Assembly (NCBI GenBank): GCA_003054665.1
Contig: QAYY01000011.1
Coordinates: 594,654 to 658,653 of the forward strand
Direction of reading: 5' to 3'
DNA: 64,000 nucleotides
DNA from: Opitutaceae bacterium EW11
Lineage (GTDB): Bacteria; Verrucomicrobiota; Verrucomicrobiia; Opitutales; Opitutaceae
Shown here: one piece after another, positions 35,991 through 45,070 of the stretch
Layout: every line of letters begins with the position of its first letter
Numbering within the stretch: the first letter of the stretch is position 1
The notes under the pieces: generated by a model
Seen by the model: only the letters and a program-made list of their open reading frames with translations
Told to the model about the DNA's origin: nothing
Database searches by the model: none
Made by a program: the position numbers and the translations under genes

Positions 35991-37898
35991 CTACGCCTTC
36001 TTCTTCTCCGGCAGAGCGCGAGTCGCGACTTCCTGCTTCACGCGTTCGAGGTACTGCGCAAACGGGATCACACCCTCATCGCCCTTGGCGCGGCTGCGGA
36101 CACTGACGGACTGCGCCTCGGCTTCCTTGGCGCCGAGCACGAGCGTGTACGGGACTTTCTCCAACTCGGCGCGGCGGACCTTGGCGCCGAGCTTGTCGCT
36201 GTGCTCGTCGAGCGAAGCGCGCAGGCCGGCGGCGCGCAGCTGCGCGAGCAGGTTGTGGCCGTAGTCGGCGACCTTGTCGCTGATGGGCACGAGGCGGATC
36301 TGCTCGGGGGCGAGCCACACGGGGAAATCGCCGGCGAAATGTTCGATCAGTACGCCGCAGAAGCGCTCCATCGAGCCGAACGGCGCGCGGTGGATCATCA
36401 CCGGACGGTGGGGCTGGTTGTCCGCTCCGATGTAGCTGAGGTCGAAGCGGGTCGGGAGGTTATAGTCGACCTGCACGGTGCCCAGCTGCCATTCGCGACC
36501 GATCACGTCCTTCACCACGAAATCGATCTTCGGACCGTAGAACGCGGCCTCGCCGGGCTCTTCGGTGAAGGACACGCCGAGAGTCTTCGCGGCCTCGCGG
36601 CAGGCCTTCTCGGCCTTGTCCCAGTTTTCCGCGGAGCCGGTGTACTTGTTGGAATCCGGATCGCGGAGCCCGACGCGCACGCGGTAGTCGTGCATGCCGA
36701 GGGTCGTGAGGACGATTTTGACCAGCGAAAGACAGCCCAGCACTTCCTGGCCGACCTGCTCCTCGGTGCAGAAGAGGTGAGCGTCATCCTGGGTGAAACC
36801 GCGGACGCGGGTCATGCCGTTCAACTCGCCGGACTGCTCCCAGCGATAGACGGTGCCGAACTCCGCCAGGCGCACCGGCAGGTCGCGGTAGCTGTGCGGT
36901 TGAGAGGCGAAAATCTTGATGTGATGCGGGCAGTTCATCGGCTTCAGAAGGAAGCCGTCCAGCAACTGGTCGTCGGGCTTGGTGCGGTCCGCCGGGATCA
37001 CCTCGCGGCCGACGCGGCCGTTGATGTCCTGTCGCATTTTCTCGGATACCGCTTCGAGCCGAGAGAACGCCTCGGCGCAACTGCAGTTCTCGCCGATCGC
37101 CTTGGCCAGCGATTCGTTTTCGAAGATGGGGGAGAACTGCGACTCCTTGTAATAGGGGAAGTGGCCCGAGGTTTTGTAGAGCGTCAACTTGCCGATGTGC
37201 GGAGTGAAAACCTGCGAGTATCCCTGCTTCCGCAGTTCCTCGCTGATGAAGGTCTGCAGCTCCTGGCGGATGATCGAGCCCGCCGGGGTCCAGAGGATAA
37301 GGCCCTGGCCGACGTCGTCGTCGATGTGGAAAAGCTTCAGCTCCCTGCCGAGCTTGCGGTGGTCGCGAAGCTTCGCCTGCTCGAGTCGTTCGAGATACTG
37401 CTGGAGCTCGTCCTTGGTCGGAAACGCGGTGCCGTAGATGCGCTGGAGTTGCTTGTTTTTCTCGTTACCGCGGTGGTACGCGCCGGCGATCGAGAGCAGC
37501 TTGAAGGCTTTGAGCTGCTTTGTGTATCGGACGTGGGTGCCGGCGCAGAGGTCGACGAACTCGCCGTTCTGGTAGAACGAGATCGGCTCACCCTCAGGAA
37601 TGTCGGCGAGGCGGCCCAGCTTGTAGCGCTCCTGGCCGATCTTCTTGATGATCTCGACGGCTTCCTCGCGCGGGACTTCGCGGCGGACGAACTGCTGGTT
37701 CTCCTCCACGACCTTCTTCATCTCGGCCTCGATCTTCGCGAGATCCTCGGCGGTCAATTTGTGATCGAGGTCGACGTCGTAGTAAAAACCGGTGTCCGTC
37801 GGGGGCCCGATGTCGAGTTTGGCATCCGGAAACACGCGCAACAGCGCGGTCGCCAAAACGTGGGAACACGAGTGACGGATTTCTTCGAGGGGAGTCAT
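35991..37898 (-). CDS. thrS: Threonine--tRNA ligase lacking the TGS domain
   Basis: A 635-residue ThrRS. The editing domain (HSCSHVLATAL near the N terminus, then DLCAGTHV) and the class II core with zinc ligands C323 (PMNCPHH), H374 (DDAHLFC) and a later H in MIHRAPFGSMERF are intact, followed by the anticodon domain. Two departures from E. coli ThrS: the ~60-residue N-terminal TGS domain is absent, and about 50 extra residues (roughly 259-312) are inserted between the SGH motif and the KPMNCP zinc site. CPHH in place of CPGH is shared with some other phyla. ATG 37898 sits 12 bp from a repeat arm. Confidence 0.95.
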   Translation of the reverse strand: MTPLEEIRHSCSHVLATALLRVFPDAKLDIGPPTDTGFYYDVDLDHKLTAEDLAKIEAEMKKVVEENQQFVRREVPREEAVEIIKKIGQERYKLGRLADIPEGEPISFYQNGEFVDLCAGTHVRYTKQLKAFKLLSIAGAYHRGNEKNKQLQRIYGTAFPTKDELQQYLERLEQAKLRDHRKLGRELKLFHIDDDVGQGLILWTPAGSIIRQELQTFISEELRKQGYSQVFTPHIGKLTLYKTSGHFPYYKESQFSPIFENESLAKAIGENCSCAEAFSRLEAVSEKMRQDINGRVGREVIPADRTKPDDQLLDGFLLKPMNCPHHIKIFASQPHSYRDLPVRLAEFGTVYRWEQSGELNGMTRVRGFTQDDAHLFCTEEQVGQEVLGCLSLVKIVLTTLGMHDYRVRVGLRDPDSNKYTGSAENWDKAEKACREAAKTLGVSFTEEPGEAAFYGPKIDFVVKDVIGREWQLGTVQVDYNLPTRFDLSYIGADNQPHRPVMIHRAPFGSMERFCGVLIEHFAGDFPVWLAPEQIRLVPISDKVADYGHNLLAQLRAAGLRASLDEHSDKLGAKVRRAELEKVPYTLVLGAKEAEAQSVSVRSRAKGDEGVIPFAQYLERVKQEVATRALPEKKKA

Positions 37899-37910
37899 GG
37901 CGGAAAAGGA

Positions 37911-38057
37911 AAGCTGAAGGACTGAAAGGCTGAAGGGCGGAAAAAAAGGCGGGTTCGACGCGGGTGGAAAAGTGAACGGAGTGGGGGAGAAGCTTGGGCG
38001 GAAAAGCGGCGGTTTCGAATCCTTCAGCCTTTCAGCCCTTCATTTCTTCAGCCCTTT
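37911..38057. repeat. Inverted-repeat element, octamer (GGCTGAAG) family
   Basis: Left arm 37911-37936 and right arm 38021-38057 are built of units such as AGGACTGA, AAGGCTGA and their complements; about 22 of 28 aligned positions match as reverse complements. It spans the entire thrS-cysS gap, and the right arm runs into the 3' end of cysS, supplying its last Lys-Gly codons and stop (AAGGGCTGA on the minus strand). Confidence 0.75.
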
Positions 38058-39418
38058 GCCTTTTCCAGCGTGTATCCGTCCTTTCGGTCGAGCATGGACC
38101 AGCCGGCTGCCGCGATTTCGGCCCTCAATTTGTCGGCTGAGGCGAAGTCCTTGGCTTTCTTCGCTGCCCAGCGCTTTTCCGCGAGGGCGATCACTTCAGC
38201 CGGAGCCTCGGGCTTGGGGGCCGCGGGGGCGTCGAGCTTGAGCCCCAAGGCGAACAGAACGCGTGTGAAGGCCGCATGATCGACTCCCGCGGAGCCGCGA
38301 TTCACGACGGTGAACAGAGCGCCGAGGGCGGCGGGTGTATTCAGATCGTCCTGCAACGCGGCGAAGACCGGCGCGAAAACGTCGGGATTTCCTCCGCCGG
38401 CGGGCAGCGAAGCCGAAAACGCGCGCAAGGTGGCGAGGGCCTTCTCGGCAGCGTGCAGGGAATCGAGGGTGAAATTGAGCTGTTTTCGCGGATGGCCCGA
38501 GATCAGAGCGTAGCGCAGAGCCGCCGGCGAAAAGCCTTTCGCCGCCAGGTCGTCGAGCGTGTACAGGTTGCCCAGGCTCTTGCTCATCTTCTTGCCGTCA
38601 ACGAGCAGGTGTTCGCTGTGGTACCAATGGCGCGAGAAGGTCGTGCCGTTGCAGCATTGGCTTTGGGCGATCTCGTTTTCGTGGTGCGGGAAGAGCAGGT
38701 CCACCCCGCCGGTGTGAAGGTCGATGGTTTCGCCGAGGTGTTTTTTGCTCATCGCGCTGCACTCGATGTGCCACCCCGGGCGGCCCTCGGAGGCACCTTT
38801 CGGTCCGGCCCATTTGTTGGGACCGTCTTCCGGCTTCCAGGCCTTCCAGAGCGCGAAATCGCTGCCGTCTTCCTTTTCGTCGTCGTCGAAAGCCGCGGCT
38901 TTGAGCGTCGCTCCTTTCTGGAGTTCGCGCTCCTTCACCCGCGAGAGCGCGCCGTATTCGGGAAACGAGGACACTTTGAAGTACACAGATCCGTCGGCGG
39001 CGCGGTACGCGTTCCCTTTCTGCATCAGCACCTCGATCATATCGACCTGTTCGGCGATGTGGTTGGTGGCGGAGGGTTCGACGTTCGGCGGCAGGCAGTT
39101 GAGCGCCGCGCAGTCGGCATGAAACTTGTCGGTCCAAATTCGAGTGTAGTCGCCCAGACTCTGATCTGCCTCGCGGGAGCGCTTGATCGTCTTGTCGTCG
39201 ACGTCGGTCAGGTTGCGCACGTGCTTCACCTTGCCGGGGAACTCGAGCTCCAGCAGTCGGCGGATGACGTCGTTCACCACGAACGTCCGAAAGTTTCCGA
39301 TGTGAGCGGGTGCATAGACCGTCGGTCCGCAGTTGTAGAAGCGGTACACGCCGTCGGGATGCGCGGGCTTGAGATCGCGGAGCTCTCGGGTGAGCGAGTC
39401 GAATAGCTTGAGGGCCAT
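38048..39418 (-). CDS. cysS: Cysteine--tRNA ligase
   Basis: A 456-residue class I synthetase charging tRNA-Cys. HIGH-type motif in GPTVYAPAHIGNF, KMSKS in KMSKSLGN, and zinc ligands C (NCGPTVY), C (WHIECSAMS), H and H/E (FPHHENEIAQS) are present. The sequence ends EKAKG-stop, with the final codons provided by an intergenic repeat arm. It is upstream of thrS on the same strand, 149 bp apart; with aspS and hisS this window carries four synthetases. Confidence 0.96.
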   Translation of the reverse strand: MALKLFDSLTRELRDLKPAHPDGVYRFYNCGPTVYAPAHIGNFRTFVVNDVIRRLLELEFPGKVKHVRNLTDVDDKTIKRSREADQSLGDYTRIWTDKFHADCAALNCLPPNVEPSATNHIAEQVDMIEVLMQKGNAYRAADGSVYFKVSSFPEYGALSRVKERELQKGATLKAAAFDDDEKEDGSDFALWKAWKPEDGPNKWAGPKGASEGRPGWHIECSAMSKKHLGETIDLHTGGVDLLFPHHENEIAQSQCCNGTTFSRHWYHSEHLLVDGKKMSKSLGNLYTLDDLAAKGFSPAALRYALISGHPRKQLNFTLDSLHAAEKALATLRAFSASLPAGGGNPDVFAPVFAALQDDLNTPAALGALFTVVNRGSAGVDHAAFTRVLFALGLKLDAPAAPKPEAPAEVIALAEKRWAAKKAKDFASADKLRAEIAAAGWSMLDRKDGYTLEKAKG

Positions 39419-39787
39419 GAAGGGAAGGTTGGTGCTAGCGGAAATTCCGCCGCAGCGGAACGAGTTTTTGCAGGGAACGGCGCGCGAATGCGCCGGCGGT
39501 CGGGGCCGTAGCGGCCGCTCAGAGACCGCAGGTGGCCGTTCGCGTCGCGGTGTGCTGGCGCGTCAGGCTGCAAAAACGGGAGAAGGCCGAGTTCACGTTC
39601 AGGCATCGGAACAGCGCGGAAGGGGGTACTTCAAGCCCCATTTGCGGGAGCACCGGCGGACCGGGCGGGGTGGCGGTCCCGGCCGGCCTGTCCTCCCCGC
39701 TGGCCGGGCGGAGCTGAGTACGGCCACCCGGGCAAAGAATCGATTGGCGGGGATCCCTGCTCCATGCTCTAGTGAACACCTTCAACC
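39419..39787. other. Divergent promoter region between cysS and hemB
   Basis: About 370 bp with no convincing gene. It contains GC-rich inverted sequences (for example GCGGAAATTCCGC near 39440 and GGCCGGCC-containing dyads near 39680) but no T-tract hairpin and no repeat arm of the families seen elsewhere. Promoters for both flanking genes must lie here; I could not assign -35/-10 boxes. Confidence 0.5.
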
Positions 39788-40798
39788 ATGGCAGAAGCTT
39801 TCAGACTGGACCTGACGCATCGTCCCCGCCGTCTGCGGCGGAACCCGAGTGTTCGCGGATTGGTGGAAGAGACGCACCTGCGCGCTTCGGACCTCATCGC
39901 GCCTCTGTTTGTCGTCGAGGGAGATGGCCCTCCGCAGCCGATCGCTTCGATGCCTGGCGTGTTCCGGCTGAACATCGTGGATCTAGTGAAGGAGTGTCAG
40001 GCGCTCTTCGACTTGGGCGTTCCCGCAGTGGCCTTGTTTCCGAAACTCGATGCGCGGTTCAAGGACGCGGTCGGTTCTGCCGCGCTGCACGAGGAAGCAC
40101 TGATCTTGCGGGCGGTTCGTGCGGTGAAAAAGGCGGTCCCGGGAATGGTCGTGATGACCGACATCGCCCTCGATCCCTACACGACGCACGGGCACGACGG
40201 CGTGCTCACGCCCGACGGTCGCGACGTGGCGAACGACGTGACGGTCGAGATCCTGGTCAAGATGGCGGTGCTGCACGCGCGAGCCGGAGTCGATTTCGTG
40301 GCGCCGTCCGACATGATGGACGGCCGCGTGGGAGCCATCCGGCGGGCCCTCGACACAGGCGGTTTTTCCCAGACGGCGATCATGGCCTACTCGGCGAAGT
40401 ATGCTTCCGCGTATTACGGCCCTTTTCGGGATGCGGTGGGCAGCGCGACGGCGGCGGGCACACCTCCGCTCGACAAGCGCACCTATCAGCTCAGCCCGAC
40501 GAACCGCCGCGAGGCGCTGGTGGAGGTCGCGCTGGACGAGCAGGAGGGCGCGGACATCGTCATGGTCAAGCCGGCGGGGCCGTACCTGGACATCATTCGC
40601 GAGGTTCGAAACGCGTCGCTCAAGCCCGTCGCGGCCTACCAGGTTTCCGGCGAATACGCGCAGGTGATGGCTGCCGCCCAACTCGGCTGGCTCGATCTCG
40701 AGCGCACGCGCCTGGAGTCGCTGACGGCGATCAAGCGGGCCGGAGCGGACATGATTCTTACTTATTTCGCCAAGGACGTCGCCGCTGAGCTTCGTTGA
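39788..40798 (+). CDS. hemB: Delta-aminolevulinic acid dehydratase (porphobilinogen synthase)
   Basis: A 336-residue enzyme condensing two 5-aminolevulinate molecules to porphobilinogen. The two Schiff-base lysines are K204 (YSAKYASAYYGPFRDA) and K261 (MVKPAGPYLD). The metal-site loop reads DIALDPYTTHGHDG: alanine and aspartates replace the three zinc cysteines, which matches the Mg/K-dependent Pseudomonas-type rather than the zinc-dependent E. coli type. Followed 33 bp later by a small membrane protein. Confidence 0.96.
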   Translation: MAEAFRLDLTHRPRRLRRNPSVRGLVEETHLRASDLIAPLFVVEGDGPPQPIASMPGVFRLNIVDLVKECQALFDLGVPAVALFPKLDARFKDAVGSAALHEEALILRAVRAVKKAVPGMVVMTDIALDPYTTHGHDGVLTPDGRDVANDVTVEILVKMAVLHARAGVDFVAPSDMMDGRVGAIRRALDTGGFSQTAIMAYSAKYASAYYGPFRDAVGSATAAGTPPLDKRTYQLSPTNRREALVEVALDEQEGADIVMVKPAGPYLDIIREVRNASLKPVAAYQVSGEYAQVMAAAQLGWLDLERTRLESLTAIKRAGADMILTYFAKDVAAELR

Positions 40799-40831
40799 CG
40801 GGCCGAATCCCAACCACCTTCCTCGAACCTC

Positions 40832-41050
40832 ATGATCCGAAAAGCCGCCGCCGTCGTCTTCTTCCTTCTCGCCCTGGCCTTCCTGGTGCGTACGGGCCAG
40901 TATGGATACAAGTGGCTGACCCACGCTCCGTCTCAGGATCTCAACTACAAGGCTTTGACGATCTGGTCGCTGATCTACGTGGCGGTCTGCGGAGCGGTCG
41001 GCTGGATCGTCGCGAAGCTACCGCCGGACGACGAAACGGAAGAAGCGTGA
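40832..41050 (+). CDS. Small two-span membrane protein
   Basis: A 72-residue protein with hydrophobic segments at residues ~5-24 and ~43-62 and an acidic tail DDETEEA. No catalytic motif and no family recognised. It follows hemB by 33 bp on the same strand and may be co-transcribed. Codon usage and GC resemble the neighbours, supporting a real gene. Confidence 0.6.
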   Translation: MIRKAAAVVFFLLALAFLVRTGQYGYKWLTHAPSQDLNYKALTIWSLIYVAVCGAVGWIVAKLPPDDETEEA

Positions 41051-41177
41051 GCCGAACGGGCGAGCGGAGATCGAGGCGATAGGCTGCGCGGGATGCCTGT
41101 CGGTGCGGCCGCGTTTGTGGTCTGCCGGCACGAACGCCCGCTGGACGCGCCGAGCGCGCTGAGACTTCACCCTGACG

Positions 41178-41777
41178 TTAGAACGCCGATTTCGGCACCT
41201 GGATCGAATCGCCCGGCATGAGCCGCGGATCTTCCGCGGGGCTCCGCTGGGCGAGCGGCACGTCGATCGAATAGGCGTTCCGGTCCCGCACGAGGCTCAC
41301 CCGGCCTTCTTTTGCGTACAGCGAAAAGCCGCCGGCGGCTTGGATCGCCTTGGCCACGGTCAGGTCCGGGGTCCAGACGATGCGCCCGGGGCGGACCACC
41401 TCGCCGCCGACGTAAACGTAGCGCTCGGTGACGGCGACGGACACGTCGACGGACATGTAGATTTTTTTCGTCAGATAGGCATCGCGGATCCGCTGCGAGA
41501 GCGCGGCGGTCGTGACCCCGGCGGCCTTGATCGTGCCAATGTAGGGCAGCGTGATCAGCCCCTGGTCGTCGACCTGAACGCTGTTGCTGCTGGGGTCGGG
41601 GACGCCTTGGAGGGCGACAACCAAACTGTCTCCAGTCCGGAGCGCGGCGGCGGATTCGCTCGAAGGAATCTTAGGATTGGTCCCGACATTTCCCGCCGGT
41701 GTGCCGCATCCGGCAGCGACCGCGAGCGCGGCCAAGCAGGTTGTGGCAAGCAGACGCAGCCGGGACAGGGGGGCCAT
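41178..41777 (-). CDS. Wza-like polysaccharide export lipoprotein
   Basis: A 199-residue protein with a lipoprotein signal peptide (lipobox LAVAAGC, cysteine at ~24), a Poly_export domain (LRTGDSLVVALQGVPDPSS ... VDDQGLITLPYIGTIKAAG) and one SLBB-like domain (YVYVGGEVVRPGRIVW). Such proteins form the outer-membrane/periplasmic channel for capsule or exopolysaccharide. It is short (Wza is ~380) and no Wzc-type kinase or glycosyltransferase is adjacent, so the exported polymer is unknown. Confidence 0.85.
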   Translation of the reverse strand: MAPLSRLRLLATTCLAALAVAAGCGTPAGNVGTNPKIPSSESAAALRTGDSLVVALQGVPDPSSNSVQVDDQGLITLPYIGTIKAAGVTTAALSQRIRDAYLTKKIYMSVDVSVAVTERYVYVGGEVVRPGRIVWTPDLTVAKAIQAAGGFSLYAKEGRVSLVRDRNAYSIDVPLAQRSPAEDPRLMPGDSIQVPKSAF

Positions 41778-41816
41778 ACTCGAGGTCAGTGGAGCAAACC
41801 TCGTGTAAAGGCAACG

Positions 41817-42632
41817 TTACCGTTTTCCGCGGGACTTCTTCCGAGGCTGATCGTCCTCTTCGTCGCTCTCTTCCTCGTCCTCGTCGCCTTCGTCCTCGTC
41901 AGAGTCTTCGTCCTCGTCGTCGTCGGAACCTTCCTTTTCCTTGTTCTCGTCGTCGGAGTCTTCGCCCTCTTCTTCGTCTTCATCCCACTTCAGGGATTCG
42001 TCGTTCTTGAGCTTCTCTTCCTCCTCTTCGTCGAGTTCGGGCAGGTCCTCGTCGTCGTCTTCTTCGATCGACTTTTCGGTCTGCTCTTCGTCGGTGTCCC
42101 AGCCGGCGGGGACGTAGTCGAGAATGGCGGTGATCTCCTCGAAGGTGTGGGCTGCCTTGCCTTCGATGAAGTTGGTGTTCTGGTCCTCGCGGATCTCGTC
42201 CTCCACCTCGTCGACCGTGAGCTTCGATTCGAAATCGAACAGGTCGTTGAGCATTTTCACCCGCAGGCGGGTGAGGTGATCGAGCAGATCGGCGTACGGG
42301 CCGTTCTCTTCATCCAAGATGTCGGGGAGAGCGAAGAGCTTCTCGTCCGACTCGAAAATCGAATCTTTGACGCGCTTCAGGCGAACTCGGCCCTCGCCCA
42401 GATCCTTCTCGATGCGGAAGGGAATGAACGCGGCCTCCATGATGTCCTGATCAAAGCCGTAGTCACGCAGCGGCTCCACCAATTCGAGCAGATGGGCCAC
42501 CTGGCGGGGATCGACGATACTCAACCCATCAACGTCCCACCGCACCGGGTCGCTTACTTCAGAAACCCACCAGTTGTGGTCTTCGCCCAAGCGCACAATG
42601 CACCAGTCGAGAGTTGTTGAGGATTTGGCCAT
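41817..42632 (-). CDS. Hypothetical protein with long Asp/Glu-rich tail
   Basis: A 271-residue protein. Residues ~1-185 look folded (LDWCIVRLGEDHNWWVSEVSDP, DPRQVAHLLELVEPL, MEAAFIPFRIEKDL), with no domain I recognise. From ~186 the chain is almost entirely D, E, K and S with short acidic runs, ending in a basic RKKSRGKR. No signal peptide or membrane span. ATG 42632 (MAKSSTTLDW) is taken over one 8 residues upstream. It follows no operon partner: the Wza-like gene lies 39 bp downstream on the same strand. Nucleic-acid mimicry or a chaperone-type role is conceivable but not supported. Confidence 0.75.
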   Translation of the reverse strand: MAKSSTTLDWCIVRLGEDHNWWVSEVSDPVRWDVDGLSIVDPRQVAHLLELVEPLRDYGFDQDIMEAAFIPFRIEKDLGEGRVRLKRVKDSIFESDEKLFALPDILDEENGPYADLLDHLTRLRVKMLNDLFDFESKLTVDEVEDEIREDQNTNFIEGKAAHTFEEITAILDYVPAGWDTDEEQTEKSIEEDDDEDLPELDEEEEEKLKNDESLKWDEDEEEGEDSDDENKEKEGSDDDEDEDSDEDEGDEDEEESDEEDDQPRKKSRGKR

Positions 42633-42892
42633 GGCGTTCGTATCTTTTCGGAGCAAAAAGCTCTGCCTTTAGCAGAGTCAAACCGGGAAAGTAGTTTTTT
42701 GGATTTGGATCCACAGGGCCGGGTGGATGGGGCCGGCCGGGGTGGAAATGAGGCCGCAGCGTGTGAGGCGAGTTTCTAAAAACAAGCACAAAAATCGCGT
42801 CGCTAAAAAGATGTGCGAGTCGAATGGGCGGAGCCGACTAGGCCGACTGGTACTCTTGATTTCTCTGGACGGTATTTTCAGTGTCGGCACCT

Positions 42893-43978
42893 ATGGGCTT
42901 TATCTATGAGCACGGAATTCGCCGTGTGCTGTTCAGGTCCGATCCGGAGCGCGCTCACGAGCGCGCCGTCGACGCGTTGGCGTTGTTGGCGAAGATCGGG
43001 CCCCTATGCCGTCTGATGGAGCGGTGGACCCAGCTCGATGCGGCCCGTTACAATCCGGTTCAGGCATTTGGCTTAAGTTTTCCCAACGCCGTCGGTCTTG
43101 CCGCCGGTTTCGACAAGAACGCGCGGTGCTGGCCCGCGATCGCCGCCCTCGGGTTTGGCCATGTGGAGATCGGCACGATCACCGGTTTGCAGCAGCCCGG
43201 TAATCCGAAACCGCGCATCATCCGTTACCCCGCTGAAGAGGCGGTGATCAATCGGATGGGCTTCAACAACGACGGCTGCGAGCTCGTGGCCGCGCGCCTG
43301 GCGCACCAGCCCGGTCCAGGGCAGCGCCGCATTCCCCTCGGGATCAACCTGGGCAAGTCGAAGGCCGCTGCGCTCGACAAAGCCGTCGCGGATTATCTCG
43401 TCAGCTTCGGCAAGCTTGCGGACTACGCCGACTACCTTGTGCTCAACGTGAGCAGCCCGAACACGCCCGATCTGCGAAAACTGCAGGACGAGGACAGGCT
43501 CCGGGAGCTGCTTGGAGTGATCACCACCGCGAATCGCGAGCGCTTCGCACAGCTGGGAAAACCGAAAAAGCCGATCCTCCTGAAGATCGCCCCGGACTTG
43601 AGCTTCACCCAGATCGACTCTGTTCTCGGAACGATCGCTCACTTCGGGCTGGATGGTATCATCGCGACGAATACCACCTTGGGGCGGCCCGGAGCGTTCG
43701 CCTCGGTCAACGAGGCGGGCGGCTTGAGCGGCAAACCGCTGCGCGAGAAATCCACCGAGATCATCCGCTACATTTCGCGGCAGACCGGTGGAAAGCTCCC
43801 CATCATCGGTGTCGGCGGGATTCACGACGCGGCGAGCGCGGGCGAGAAACTCGACGCCGGTGCCGTCCTGGTCCAGGTTTACACCGGCATGATCTATCGA
43901 GGGCCGTTCTTCGCCGCCGACGTCGCGCGCGCCCTGGCGCTCCGTCAGTCGAAGGCCTGGACGATGGGCGCTTCGTGA
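42893..43978 (+). CDS. pyrD: Dihydroorotate dehydrogenase, quinone type (class 2)
   Basis: A 361-residue flavoenzyme (from ATG 42893; GTG 42881 would add 4 residues) that oxidises dihydroorotate to orotate with quinone as acceptor, at the inner membrane face. The N-terminal helices (YEHGIRRVLFRSDPERAHE) typical of class 2, AVGLAAGFDKNA, the catalytic serine in LNVSSPNTPDLRKLQ and the FMN motif IGVGGIHDAASA are present. It is the only pyrimidine synthesis gene in the window. Converges with sucD. Confidence 0.95.
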   Translation: MGFIYEHGIRRVLFRSDPERAHERAVDALALLAKIGPLCRLMERWTQLDAARYNPVQAFGLSFPNAVGLAAGFDKNARCWPAIAALGFGHVEIGTITGLQQPGNPKPRIIRYPAEEAVINRMGFNNDGCELVAARLAHQPGPGQRRIPLGINLGKSKAAALDKAVADYLVSFGKLADYADYLVLNVSSPNTPDLRKLQDEDRLRELLGVITTANRERFAQLGKPKKPILLKIAPDLSFTQIDSVLGTIAHFGLDGIIATNTTLGRPGAFASVNEAGGLSGKPLREKSTEIIRYISRQTGGKLPIIGVGGIHDAASAGEKLDAGAVLVQVYTGMIYRGPFFAADVARALALRQSKAWTMGAS

Positions 43979-44040
43979 GTCTGGGGGAAGCAGGTGCGGC
44001 GACGCCGTAGCCGCCTGCCCGCATCCCGTTTTCCGCGCAG

Positions 44041-44068
44041 AAAAAAGCCGCGCCAAACGGCGCGGCTT
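44041..44068 (-). terminator. Intrinsic terminator of sucCD
   Basis: Perfect 10-bp stem AAGCCGCGCC/GGCGCGGCTT with a 4-base loop; on the minus strand it is followed by a T run, matching termination of sucD. It may also serve pyrD on the other strand. Confidence 0.88.
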
Positions 44069-44095
44069 GAAACGGGAGGAATCGTGGCGCTCGGC

Positions 44096-45019
44096 TCAGC
44101 TGAGCTTCACGTTCTGGGCCTTGGCGGCGCGGATCAGCGCGTCGGCCATGTCGGACGGTGTAACCGCAACTTCGATACCGGCGGCCTTGAAGGCGGCGAT
44201 CTTGGCGGCAGCGGTGTCTTCGGTGCCGCCGACGATCGCGCCGGCGTGCCCCATGCGGCGTCCGGCGGGGGCGGTCGCGCCGGCGATGAAACCGGCGACC
44301 GGCTTCTTGACGTTCGCCTTGATCCATTTCGCGGCTTCAACCTCGGCGGTGCCGCCGATCTCGCCGATCATGATGATGCCGTGCGTGTCCGGGTCGTCGT
44401 TGAAGGCCTTGATCACGTCGAGATGCGACGTGCCGTTGACCGGGTCGCCGCCGATTCCGACGCAGGTCGACTGGCCGATGCCCTTCGAGGTCAGCTGCCA
44501 GACCGCCTCGTAGGTGAGGGTGCCGGAGCGGGAGACCACGCCGACGTGGCCCTTCTGGTGAATGTATCCGGGGGAGATGCCGATGCGGCAGCCGCCGGAC
44601 GACTTCGGGCCCGTGCCGGGCGTGACGAGCCCCGGGCAGTTCGGGCCGACGAGGCGTGTCTTCTTGCCCTGCATCGCGCGTTTCACGCGGACCATGTCGC
44701 GGATCGGGATGCCCTCGGTGATCGCGACCGCGAGGTCGAGACCGGCGTCGCTGCACTCGAGGATCGCGTCCGCGGCGAACGGAGGCGGTACGAAGATAGC
44801 GGATACCGTCGCGCCGGTGGCGACCGCGGCGTCGGCGACGGAGTTGAAGATCGGAACCTTGTGACCGTTGTGCTCGAAGAACTGGCCGCCCTTGCCGGGA
44901 GTGACGCCGGCGACGACCAGCGTGCCGTAGTCAAGGGAGAGCTGCGCGTGCCGCGCTCCGAAGGAACCGGTGATCCCCTGCACGAGGATCTTTGTCTTTT
45001 CGTGGACGAAAATGGCCAT
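44096..45019 (-). CDS. sucD: Succinyl-CoA ligase, alpha subunit
   Basis: A 307-residue alpha subunit that with SucC interconverts succinyl-CoA and succinate with ATP/GTP formation in the TCA cycle. The CoA-binding Rossmann start ([13 protein letters not shown]), and the phosphohistidine H258 in [13 protein letters not shown], are intact. It follows sucC with about 50 bp spacing and ends before a strong terminator. Confidence 0.96.
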   Translation of the reverse strand: MAIFVHEKTKILVQGITGSFGARHAQLSLDYGTLVVAGVTPGKGGQFFEHNGHKVPIFNSVADAAVATGATVSAIFVPPPFAADAILECSDAGLDLAVAITEGIPIRDMVRVKRAMQGKKTRLVGPNCPGLVTPGTGPKSSGGCRIGISPGYIHQKGHVGVVSRSGTLTYEAVWQLTSKGIGQSTCVGIGGDPVNGTSHLDVIKAFNDDPDTHGIIMIGEIGGTAEVEAAKWIKANVKKPVAGFIAGATAPAGRRMGHAGAIVGGTEDTAAAKIAAFKAAGIEVAVTPSDMADALIRAAKAQNVKLS

Positions 45020-45070
45020 TTTGAAAGTGGGTTGATGTACCTTGGGTGACGGAATCGTCGGGCTTTCGCC

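Noticed and set aside
35397-37925. 840-codon open frame antisense to thrS
   Set aside because: Shadow of thrS; no recognisable domain.
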